A stretch of 64,000 nt of DNA, taken from contig NZ_JAPEPW010000002.1 in NCBI RefSeq assembly GCF_026339955.1, positions 558,001 through 622,000 of the forward strand, in the 5' to 3' direction. Positions within the stretch are counted from its first letter, which is position 1; the number at the start of each line of letters is the position of its first letter. Of this stretch, positions 8,101 to 15,151 are shown piece after piece. The notes beneath the pieces were generated by a model. The model worked only from the letters and a program-made list of their open reading frames with translations, was not told the origin of the DNA and did not search any database. The position numbers were made by a program, and so were the translations under genes. Origin of the DNA: Streptomyces sp. NBC_01549 (lineage in GTDB: Bacteria; Actinomycetota; Actinomycetes; Streptomycetales; Streptomycetaceae).

Positions 8101-10599
8101 CGGCAGTTCACCGCGTCGGGCATCGGCGATCTGTCGACCATGGCGCCACGCTCGCTCGCGGGCCGGGCGGTCCGGGACTGGACGCTGGTGGAGACCGTCG
8201 GAGGCGGCGGACCGATCCGGGACCTCGCCTTCGAGCTCCTGTCGAAGGCCGCGGGCCGAAACCGGGAGCTTCGGGAGGACCTCGCGCTGCAGACGGAGGG
8301 CCTCGCGCCGCGGCTGGCGATCGAGGAACGCTTCAGTCCGCAGGCCATCACCTCGGCGCTGCGGCAGGCGGTGTCCTCCGGGTGGGTGGTGAAGAACCTG
8401 CGGTACCCGCGCCGGCTCCGCGCTCTCGACGGCGCGGTCGGTACACGGTTCGCCCTCACCAACCCGGAGGTGGTCGCCGAGGGCACCGGGGCGGGTACCG
8501 AGACGTTCCTGCTCGGCGGTCACCAGATGACTGGGCAGGAAGGCAGTGCGACCTCCACGACCGTGCAGGGTGGCGCCCTCGGCTCGGAGAACGGCGCCGA
8601 CTGGCGGCTGGGCGAGGGCCTTTCGGTCGGCCGGAGCGTGGGCCGGAGCGCCGCGACGGCGACGACGCTGAGCGGCACCGTCGAACGCAACGCCCACACC
8701 CCGCGCACCCGGCCCCTCTATCTGGTCCACTGCGACCTGGTGGTCCGGATGGTCAGCGAGGTCAAGGTCACGGGGGGCGGCCCGTACGTCGCGAAGGGCG
8801 AGCGGACACTGCCCGCCGCGGCCGCCGTCTGGCTGACCCAGGAGCAGTTGGCGGCCGTGGGCCTGCGCGTTCCCGGGGCCGCCGGGCAGACGTCCTCGCA
8901 CGGGGAATCCGCACGCCGGGGCGCAGAGTCCAAGGGCGCGGAGTCCAAGGGCGCGGAGTCCAAGGGCAGGGAGAAGGCCGGCCAGGAGCGGACCGAGGCG
9001 TCCCGGAGCGGGGAGTCGTCGTCGCGCACGACCGCCCCGGCTGCGCCCACCCTCGCCCGGGAACTGCCGCTCGGCTTCGGCATGATCGAGGAACTGCCCG
9101 ACTTCGTCCCGCTGCTGGAGCGGCTGCGTGCCGCCGTCGGGCGGCGTGACCGGTCCCTCGCCGAGGAACTGCTGCCGAAGCGGCAACTGGCCGATCCGCA
9201 CGACAACACGCAGCGGCTGCTGCGCGTCCTGGACCGTGACGGGTCGGCCGGACTGCTCTCCGGGGCCATGGACGGCGGGGTGCCCGTCGAGCTGTTCCGC
9301 GGCCGCGACACGCCGTACTGGGCGGTGTTCCGGGTACGCCGCACCCGGCAGGGCACGGCCGAGGGCGAGGCGAAGGACGGCCGCGACATGGAATACATCA
9401 CCTCGGCCGCCGCACAGCGGGCGGACACCCGCGAGACGAGCGACACGCGTGCCGTCGAGGGCGTCGTGGCCGGTGCGGGCAAGCCGGAGGGCGGCGGTGG
9501 TCCGCTCAAGAGCGTCGGCGGCTCCGGCGGACTCGGCGTCGGCGTCAGCGATGTCACGAAATCGGCCACCGTGGGGAGGGGGCAGCTCGGCATGAAGACC
9601 GTCGCCGAGGCCTCCGCCCGTTCGGTCAGGATGCGGGTGCCGATCGAGGCGACCCTCGAACTGCACTCGTCCCGTGGGCGGGTGAGCCTCGCCACCCTCG
9701 GCGGACAGTCCCTGGTCCACCGCGTTCTGGTCAAGGACCTCGAGGCGCTGTCGCGGCTGCGGCCGGTGCCGCGCGCGGAGGGGGGACAGACGTTCCTGCG
9801 GCCGGACGACGCCGAAGCGAGCCGGCTGGGTCCCTGGCACGGCCGCGGGGTCACCCTGCCGATGGAGGCGCAGGTCAACGGGTTCCGCGGCGCCCCCGAG
9901 ATCCGCCGGGTGATCGACGACGCGGTACGGGCGGCGCACGGCGGCGAGCGCTACCGCAGGACGGGCGACGCGGCGGCGTACGCGCAGCGCGAGGCGGTGT
10001 CCACCGAGTGGCTGATCTCCGCCCTGCCACTGCTCACCGCGGCGGGGGTCGACCTTCCCGTCGTGCACGCCTCCGGGGCGCAGGGGCAGGATCTGCGGAC
10101 CTCACTGCATGCACGGCTACGCGCCGGCCGCGTGCTGGGTGTCGGCGACAAGATGACCTTCGAGACGGTGGCGCAGAGCGCCCTGGACGCGCCCCGGCCC
10201 ACGGGCACGGACCACCAGCAGGCGGTGGAGCACAACAAGTCGGTACGGGGGCTGGGCGGCGCCGGTGTGCTCAACGCGGACGAGTTCCGGATGAACCAGC
10301 TCCTCGGCAACGCCGACCAGGTCGGCGGCGCCACCGACACCTCGGCCCACGGGTCCGGCTCGATGCCCCTGCACAAGCCCAAGTTCGAGGCGACGCTGGT
10401 GCAGTTCACCCTGGACGTGCGGGTGGTGGCCCGGGTGACCGACCGGGGCCGCTCCGGCGCCCCGTCCGTCGCCGTGCGGGACTTCACCGTTCCCACTCCG
10501 GTCGTCCTACGGATCCCGGCGCCCGTGGCCCGCCGTATGCTCCAGGACCCGTCCAACCACGCCAAGCTCCACGACCCGGACGGCCGCCTCGGGTCCTGA
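5101..10599 (+). CDS. Giant 1832-aa repeat-built protein with AGNAA motif; candidate CIS cargo/toxin
   Basis: GTG start at 5101. Residues 58-66 read LQQAAGNAA, a variant of the LQRxAGNAAV motif found near the N-terminus of proteins linked to extracellular/Streptomyces CIS loci. There is no signal peptide or membrane segment. A Pro/Arg-rich linker is followed by about six diverged copies of a ~290-residue unit. Each has a Ser/Gly-rich stretch with a QH/HS-type start (about residues 305, 550, 844, 1139, 1433, 1706), beta strands of the L-x-V-x-V type, and most end in a Leu-rich helix such as VWLTQEQLAAVGL. No known toxin catalytic motif was recognised. Context and motif suggest a CIS-loaded effector, but a structural role is possible. 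Confidence 0.85.
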   Translation: MRRQRHGSAGNGRAGDHGRGPGGRDTPSAARNGAEVVAPHLASPTTGPGMTPQALLALQQAAGNAATVRALRADGVPGATPAPRPAPAVLPTLEELPENGAATRLPAVLPAVEETAQESEEGTENGRPRAATKRPRRAVTRRSVPRPTGTRTGSSHPPLGLPPYLRELRAAGLSTAYGLTGHEFVSTALATVVGRSDGTVAEIREELAGRPETFYGQGRSFAVEGPEGKGWYDVTVTISRDGTDLPETFVSPEGAMGKGKGKKKPDDHDGGDGNGTGTGTGTGTEVDPRQAAQGARTAEGATIKVDTQHNTSGVVSHSSGGSSSKGVNFMAFGLAPVVPGVWLGGAVMANAQPFQSSTDSRVQKTMSEPRVLRSDKGSGDMRRQVRYGVRVQPQDEGQRERARTFSGAGSLMMRVPTEHLVPVTAEAPARQRPLDTRTARRVRLADSLAPVALDDAAASHPGGGGLFDTVRSVLHPSLTSRGAPGRARLHDATSTTTVLEDLPRLLSGWVIGEDLASKDGSATGTYRMRADLTALAPAWTTGKTQLRTHQQAQHSVSHTAAKGRGGTFGAGPAAGFGVLGSAAAVRATVMPTAGARKARFSVAEQTVSSRQGAEVRGDKVLYLGKVRFSVEGTGPLSPAMKVRSGTRTAEHSMDVWVSLRADEARSLGLELPEGVTAGPMVKEPGTADTDGKKLDPRKEGESRDEAEAGSSAGPDTERHLPFGAMGSSVAISQLDTAPLLSGIERLFATDERLAGCLPSFGAGSGTGVSREEGEVQRRNYRELLTVLSETNLRVNKDQLLSSGIRVRMRRKGRWHAHDVQIKVVGALRETGYRGETKDWLVRSHSGVTSNSQSGRSSSRSIGGLALGQFRLIPGALSATVRGERTRQSSRRNQGGPATRSDVLTNGGENTSVFGGALRLDVDVTMTTRERTARRALTPGTPGRDTPEAVHIASTADTEALDLAEQDVRLLTPTAFTLDTAGKDRLTARTRRRTAGLAPPQRQFTASGIGDLSTMAPRSLAGRAVRDWTLVETVGGGGPIRDLAFELLSKAAGRNRELREDLALQTEGLAPRLAIEERFSPQAITSALRQAVSSGWVVKNLRYPRRLRALDGAVGTRFALTNPEVVAEGTGAGTETFLLGGHQMTGQEGSATSTTVQGGALGSENGADWRLGEGLSVGRSVGRSAATATTLSGTVERNAHTPRTRPLYLVHCDLVVRMVSEVKVTGGGPYVAKGERTLPAAAAVWLTQEQLAAVGLRVPGAAGQTSSHGESARRGAESKGAESKGAESKGREKAGQERTEASRSGESSSRTTAPAAPTLARELPLGFGMIEELPDFVPLLERLRAAVGRRDRSLAEELLPKRQLADPHDNTQRLLRVLDRDGSAGLLSGAMDGGVPVELFRGRDTPYWAVFRVRRTRQGTAEGEAKDGRDMEYITSAAAQRADTRETSDTRAVEGVVAGAGKPEGGGGPLKSVGGSGGLGVGVSDVTKSATVGRGQLGMKTVAEASARSVRMRVPIEATLELHSSRGRVSLATLGGQSLVHRVLVKDLEALSRLRPVPRAEGGQTFLRPDDAEASRLGPWHGRGVTLPMEAQVNGFRGAPEIRRVIDDAVRAAHGGERYRRTGDAAAYAQREAVSTEWLISALPLLTAAGVDLPVVHASGAQGQDLRTSLHARLRAGRVLGVGDKMTFETVAQSALDAPRPTGTDHQQAVEHNKSVRGLGGAGVLNADEFRMNQLLGNADQVGGATDTSAHGSGSMPLHKPKFEATLVQFTLDVRVVARVTDRGRSGAPSVAVRDFTVPTPVVLRIPAPVARRMLQDPSNHAKLHDPDGRLGS
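5923..5952 (+). repeat. Hexanucleotide repeat ggcacc x5
   Basis: Five perfect copies of ggcacc encode alternating Gly-Thr in the linker of the giant protein. The repeat length is a multiple of three, so slippage changes linker length without breaking the frame. Confidence 0.9.
8921..8965 (+). repeat. 15-bp tandem repeat x3 inside the giant gene
   Basis: Three near-identical 15-bp units encode the pentapeptide GAESK three times, in the charged linker after the fourth internal module of the giant protein. Confidence 0.85.
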
Positions 10600-10611
10600 T
10601 GCGGGAGCGTG

Positions 10612-13446
10612 TCAGCCGCCCGGCTCCTCCACCGGCTCCGCCGGATCCGTCGATCGCTCGCCGATCACCGCGGTGAGCTCCGCCCTGCGGCGGATGCCCA
10701 GCTTGCGGTAGGCGCTGGTCAGATGGGTCTCGACGGTGCGCCGGGCCAGGTGCAGGAGTTCCGCTATCTCGACGTTCGTGCGCCCGTCGGCCGCGAGGGC
10801 GGCGATCCGTCGCTCACTGCCGGTCAGCGCCTCCCATCCGGTGAGGGCGGTCGCCGAGCCGCGGGAACGGCCTTCGGGCAGGGCCTCCTCGGCCAGCGCC
10901 CGCATCCGTACCGCGCCCAACCGTTCGGCGTGCTCGGCCGCCTCACGCAGCGCGTCGCGGGCCCGGCTCCGGTCCCCCGCCGCGACGAGCTGACGCCCCT
11001 GTGCGATCAGCGCGGGGATCAGCTCGGTCCGTGCGGAGGCGTCCCGCAGGATGCGTACGGCACGGTCGGCGAGTTCCAGACCTCGGCGGCCCCCGGTCGC
11101 GGTGGCGAGCCCGCGCAGCGCCCGGCCCACCAGCCGGGGGGTGTCCCACACCTGGGCGAGCCGTAGTTCTTCGCGGGCCAGGGCCAGGGCTTCCTGCGGA
11201 CGGCCCAGGGCGCTGCGGCACTCGGCCGCCGCGGTCCGCCAGGGGGTGACCACGGGGCTCACCACGTCGCGTGCCGTCTGCCGGCGACCACATTCCAGGA
11301 AGTCGTCGAGCGCGCCCGCGTGATCCCCTTGCGCGGACCGCAACACGCCCCGCGCGTAGAGGAATCGATTGAGTTCCCAGGAGTCGTGCGCGTCCCCCAG
11401 GGCGAAGCTGTCGGCGAGCCGAGCCGCCTCCTCCGTGCGGCCCGTCTCGACCAGGGCGATCACGGCGTGGCCGTGCGCGTTGGCGGGATCGGTCCGGCGG
11501 CGGGTGGCCGCGGTTGCCTGCCAGTCCGCCGGTTCGGCGAGCAGATCGGCGTACTGTCCGCGCGTCGCGGCGATGTCCGCCCGTACGTTGAGCAGTGCCA
11601 GGTGCATGGGGTGCAACAGGGACGGGCTCTGCCGGTCCAGTCCTCGGCGTACCAGTCCTTCGGCCTCCACCAGTTCGTCGGCCCACTGCGCGACGGCGGC
11701 GGCCGTACCCAGCAGGAAGGGTTCGGCGAGCGCGTCGGTCGGTTCGTCCAGCAGGGCGTGGATCCGTTTCATGGCCGTGGCGGCGGGGATCAGCCCGGCC
11801 GTCGCGTCATAGCGGACCAGGAGGGCCTGACCTGCCGTTCCGACCAGGTCCGGGGAGCGCTCGGCGGTGCCGTGCAGCCAGCGGTACGCCTCCTGGCGGG
11901 TGCCCTGGTCGTGGTCCGACAGCAGCGCCGAGGCGGTCTGCAGCAGCCGTATCAGGTCCGGATGGTCGGTCAGTTGCTCGTCCAGGCCCCGCAGGACGTC
12001 CATCGCGGCGCGCGCCTTGCCGCGCCGGGCCAGTACGGTGCCCAGGGCCACGGCCGCCCGTACCCGGTCCTGCGGCATGCCCGGCAGCCGGGTCGCCTCG
12101 GTCAGCCGCGGTATCCCGGCCGAGGAGCGGGCGGCGGCGAACTCCAGGGAACCCAGCTCGGTGAGCACCATGGTCCGGCGGACGGGCGTCAACGGCTCGT
12201 CCAGGGCACGACGCAGATACGACACGGCCTCGTCGGGCCGGTCGTCCCGCACCGCGACGGACCCGGCGTCCAGCAGCGCCACGGTGGCCCAGGCCGCGCC
12301 GACCGCCGTGGTCCGCAACAGCTGTCCGGCGACCGCTTCGGCGCGGTCGCCCCGGCCCAGCATCACTTCGGCCGCCGTACGGTGCGCAGCCTGCCGCCGG
12401 GCGGTGGGCCAGCCGCTGAGCACCGCGTCCCGCAGCAGCGGGTGGGCGAAGCGCGGGCGCCCGTCGGGATCGGCGCGCAGCAGGCCGAGGCGGGTCATGG
12501 CGGTCAACCAGCCGGGCACCCGGGCGGCGTCCGCGCCCGCCATCCGGGCGAGCAGTTCGGCGAACTCTTCCGCGTGGCCCTCCTCCCACACGTCCGCGTC
12601 CAGAGCCGCGAGGGCGCGGGCCACCCCCGCCGTCGTTTCTCCGGCGCTGTCCAGCCACCAGGAGACGGCGGCCGGATACGCGCCCGGGTAGAGGGCGGCA
12701 CAGGTGTCCGGCACGCTCCTCGGGGGCGCGCCGCCCGGCTCTTGTGCGCGGAGGTCGTCGAGCAGGGCGCGCAGCAGCAGCGGGCTGCCCGCGCCGGCCT
12801 GGACGCAGTCGTCCACCCAGGCCGGTGTGGCGGCGCCGACATCCGAACGGACCAGCTGTGCGGCCGCGTTCGCACTCAGCGGGGCGAGGGTGTGGGTGCG
12901 CACCAGGGTGGGCGAGAGCGCGTGGGCCAGACCGGCGGACGGCGGGTCGATGTCGTACTGGCTGCGCTCGGTCGCCACCAGGAGGACGGGCAGTGCGTCG
13001 ATCCGCCGGGCGGCGTCGACGAACCAGCGGCGCGAGGGTTCGTCGGCGCAGTGGACGTCGTCCACCGCCAGCAGCAGCGGGGCCCGGGCGGCATGGGAGC
13101 GCAGCCGCCTCCACAGGTGTTCGGCGTAGGACCAGTGGTGCGGGTTGTCGTCGAAAACGTCCGGAAACAGCTCACTCCCGGCGTCTAACTGATCGGCCGA
13201 TGAGAGAAGTTGGAGGACCGCCGCGAACTCCCCGGCCTCGCCGTCGGGCGAGCAGCGGGCCCGCAGCACCCGCATGCCACGGGCCGCCGCCTGCGCCGCC
13301 GTGGCCTCCAGGAGAGTGGTGCGCCCCGTGCCGGTGGCCCCTCTGAGCAGCACCAGACGGCCGGCCCCGGCACAGGCGCGGTCCGCCTCGGCGGCCACCA
13401 GCTCCAGGGCCTCGCGGCGTTCCCGCAGCGATTCGGCCTCGCCCAT
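10612..13446 (-). CDS. LAL-type LuxR regulator (large ATP-binding regulator)
   Basis: A 944-residue regulator. The N-terminal AAA/STAND ATPase has a P-loop GATGTGRTT at residues 36-44, with Arg where the invariant Lys is expected, and a Walker B-like LLLAVDDVH. A long helical, TPR-like middle follows. The C-terminal LuxR helix-turn-helix reads LTGSERRIAALAADGRTNVEIAELL then TVETHLTSAYRKLGIRRRAEL. Start ATG 13444-13446 was preferred for its AGGAGA site; an upstream ATG at 13473 is possible. It lies between the giant cargo gene and a second LuxR gene, so it probably regulates the CIS island, most likely as an activator. The trigger is unknown. Confidence 0.88.
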   Translation of the reverse strand: MGEAESLRERREALELVAAEADRACAGAGRLVLLRGATGTGRTTLLEATAAQAAARGMRVLRARCSPDGEAGEFAAVLQLLSSADQLDAGSELFPDVFDDNPHHWSYAEHLWRRLRSHAARAPLLLAVDDVHCADEPSRRWFVDAARRIDALPVLLVATERSQYDIDPPSAGLAHALSPTLVRTHTLAPLSANAAAQLVRSDVGAATPAWVDDCVQAGAGSPLLLRALLDDLRAQEPGGAPPRSVPDTCAALYPGAYPAAVSWWLDSAGETTAGVARALAALDADVWEEGHAEEFAELLARMAGADAARVPGWLTAMTRLGLLRADPDGRPRFAHPLLRDAVLSGWPTARRQAAHRTAAEVMLGRGDRAEAVAGQLLRTTAVGAAWATVALLDAGSVAVRDDRPDEAVSYLRRALDEPLTPVRRTMVLTELGSLEFAAARSSAGIPRLTEATRLPGMPQDRVRAAVALGTVLARRGKARAAMDVLRGLDEQLTDHPDLIRLLQTASALLSDHDQGTRQEAYRWLHGTAERSPDLVGTAGQALLVRYDATAGLIPAATAMKRIHALLDEPTDALAEPFLLGTAAAVAQWADELVEAEGLVRRGLDRQSPSLLHPMHLALLNVRADIAATRGQYADLLAEPADWQATAATRRRTDPANAHGHAVIALVETGRTEEAARLADSFALGDAHDSWELNRFLYARGVLRSAQGDHAGALDDFLECGRRQTARDVVSPVVTPWRTAAAECRSALGRPQEALALAREELRLAQVWDTPRLVGRALRGLATATGGRRGLELADRAVRILRDASARTELIPALIAQGRQLVAAGDRSRARDALREAAEHAERLGAVRMRALAEEALPEGRSRGSATALTGWEALTGSERRIAALAADGRTNVEIAELLHLARRTVETHLTSAYRKLGIRRRAELTAVIGERSTDPAEPVEEPGG

Positions 13447-13635
13447 CGATGTCTCCTGTCGTGGACGTTTCATGATCGATCTCGTGGTACGTCTCGTGGT
13501 CCTCCACGATTGCGCGAGGCACGCCAGGCACAGAAGTCTGGGACAAGCCCTTCGGCCACTGGCGACACAGGGGCGACCAGCACGTGGATTTGGGAGAAGC
13601 GGTTGCGCAGTTCATTACGGACCACTGACGCAGGC
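13447..13635. promoter_or_regulatory. Divergent regulator promoter region with a dyad
   Basis: The 189-bp gap between the two divergent LuxR-type regulators contains the perfect inverted repeat TCGTGG-tcct-CCACGA at 13494-13509, and an extra half-site TCGTGG just upstream at about 13481-13486. These are good candidates for operator sites of one of the flanking regulators. Promoter boxes are not clear. Confidence 0.5.
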
Positions 13636-14298
13636 GTGTCACAGCGGCCCGCCGACACCGGCGCGGTGGATTCCGGAAATCGCATACCGGTGGTGGTCCA
13701 GGCGCCCGACCCGATCTCCCGGGCGGGGGTGCGCAGCCAGTTGGGGCAGCACGCGGTGATCGAACTCCTCGACAGCGCGGAGGCCGGGCCCGGCATGGTG
13801 GCCGTCCTGGTCAACGAGGGGCCGGACGAGACCACCCTGTCCCGGCTGCGCCGACTCGTGCGCAGCGACGGGGCGCGTGCCGTGCTCGTGGTGAACGCGA
13901 TCCGTGAGGCCGAGCTCCTCGATGTCATCGAGTGCGGTGTCGGGGCCATCGTCTGGCGCCACGAGGCCAGCGCGCACCGGTTGGTGCAGGCCGTGCTCGC
14001 GGCCGCACGGGGCGACGGGGACCTGCCCGCGGATCTGCTGGGACGCCTCATCACTCAGGTGGGATCGCTCCAGCGCACCGCGTCCGGCCAGCCCGGGGTG
14101 CCGCTCTCGGGCCTCGTGCCACGCGAGATCGATGTGCTGAGGCTCGTCGCCGAGGGGTTGGACACCGGGGAGATAGCGAGCAAGCTCTCCTACTCCGAAC
14201 GTACCGTCAAGAACGTGATGCACGGGCTCACCACCCGGCTTCATCTGCGCAATCGCGCGCACGCTGTGGCCTATGCGCTCAGGGAAGGCTACATCTGA
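13636..14298 (+). CDS. LuxR-family response-regulator-like protein with atypical receiver
   Basis: A 220-residue protein: an N-terminal receiver-like domain (IPVVVQAPDPISRAGVRSQL, then VAVLVNEG) and a C-terminal NarL/LuxR helix-turn-helix from about residue 155 (LVPREIDVLRLVAEGL, ERTVKNVMHGLTTRLHLRNR). The strand where the phospho-acceptor Asp normally sits reads VAVLVNEG, so phosphorylation by a histidine kinase is unlikely. GTG 13636 is chosen; a TTG at 13603 has a better GGGAG site and would add 11 residues. It is divergent from the LAL regulator and precedes cis16/cis15, so a role in CIS expression is likely. Confidence 0.85.
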   Translation: MSQRPADTGAVDSGNRIPVVVQAPDPISRAGVRSQLGQHAVIELLDSAEAGPGMVAVLVNEGPDETTLSRLRRLVRSDGARAVLVVNAIREAELLDVIECGVGAIVWRHEASAHRLVQAVLAAARGDGDLPADLLGRLITQVGSLQRTASGQPGVPLSGLVPREIDVLRLVAEGLDTGEIASKLSYSERTVKNVMHGLTTRLHLRNRAHAVAYALREGYI

Positions 14299-14431
14299 GG
14301 CGGACGGTCGATCGCACGGGGCCTGTCGGGCGAGGTACCGGACGGTTCACAGCAGACGGGTACACAGCGGGTACGCGGCCGGCCCACGGCTGGTGCGCGG
14401 CGGTACGTGACGGCACGGCGGGAGCACGACG

Positions 14432-15151
14432 GTGATTCACGAGGTGGACGAGGTCCTCAAAGGGCTGCTCAGGAGCGGGGCGCTGGACGGTTCCGGTATC
14501 GAGGTCGCCTTCGACGCGCCGAGCCGGGAGTGGGCCGCCCGCCGCAACGCGCCCGCCATCAACGCCTACTTGTACGACATCCGGGAGGATGTGCGGCGCC
14601 GTGAGCGCGGCGCCATGGCCGTGCGGGACGAACGCGGCGTCGTGCTGCGCCGCCGCCAACCGCCCCGCTGGTTCCGGCTGTCGTATCTCGTGACGGCCTG
14701 GACCAAGCAGCCACAGGACGAACACCGGTTGCTGTCCGCGGTGTTGGCGACGCTGCTCCCCCACGAGATCCTGCCCCCGCACGCACTGCCCGGCGCGCTG
14801 GCCGCGCTGGGGCTGTCCGTGCCGCTCTCGGTGGCGAATCTGCACACCGAGTCCCGGTCCCTCGCGGAGATCTGGTCCGCGCTCGGCGGCGAGCTGAAGC
14901 CGTCGCTGGACCTGGTGGTGACCGCGCCGTTCCCGTCGTTCCCGGAGTACGACGCCGGGCCGCCGGTCACGGAGGGCGCCGGCGTACGCGTACGCGGGAT
15001 GGACGGAACCCTGGAGGGTTCGTCCGAACGACGGCATCGGCCACGGCACTTGGCGTCCACGACCGCGGCCGACACAGCCGCGGGCACGGATCTCCCGGCC
15101 GGGGACCACCCGGTCGCGGAGGATCGAGACGGAGAGAAGCGAGCGAAGTGA
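14432..15151 (+). CDS. cis16: DUF4255 / Pvc16-N protein, tail-terminator or cap component of the CIS
   Basis: A 239-residue protein whose first ~180 residues match the DUF4255 (Pvc16 N-terminal) pattern: VDEVLKGLLRSGAL, APAINAYLYDIREDVRRRE, WFRLSYLVTAWTKQPQDEHRLLSAVLATLL. In Afp/PVC particles the corresponding protein caps or terminates the sheathed tube. The C-terminal ~50 residues are Ala/Asp-rich and probably disordered. GTG start at 14432 follows a GGGAGC site, and the end overlaps the AAA+ ATPase start (GTGA), so the two are coupled. This is one of the diagnostic CIS genes in the window. Confidence 0.88.
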   Translation: MIHEVDEVLKGLLRSGALDGSGIEVAFDAPSREWAARRNAPAINAYLYDIREDVRRRERGAMAVRDERGVVLRRRQPPRWFRLSYLVTAWTKQPQDEHRLLSAVLATLLPHEILPPHALPGALAALGLSVPLSVANLHTESRSLAEIWSALGGELKPSLDLVVTAPFPSFPEYDAGPPVTEGAGVRVRGMDGTLEGSSERRHRPRHLASTTAADTAAGTDLPAGDHPVAEDRDGEKRAK

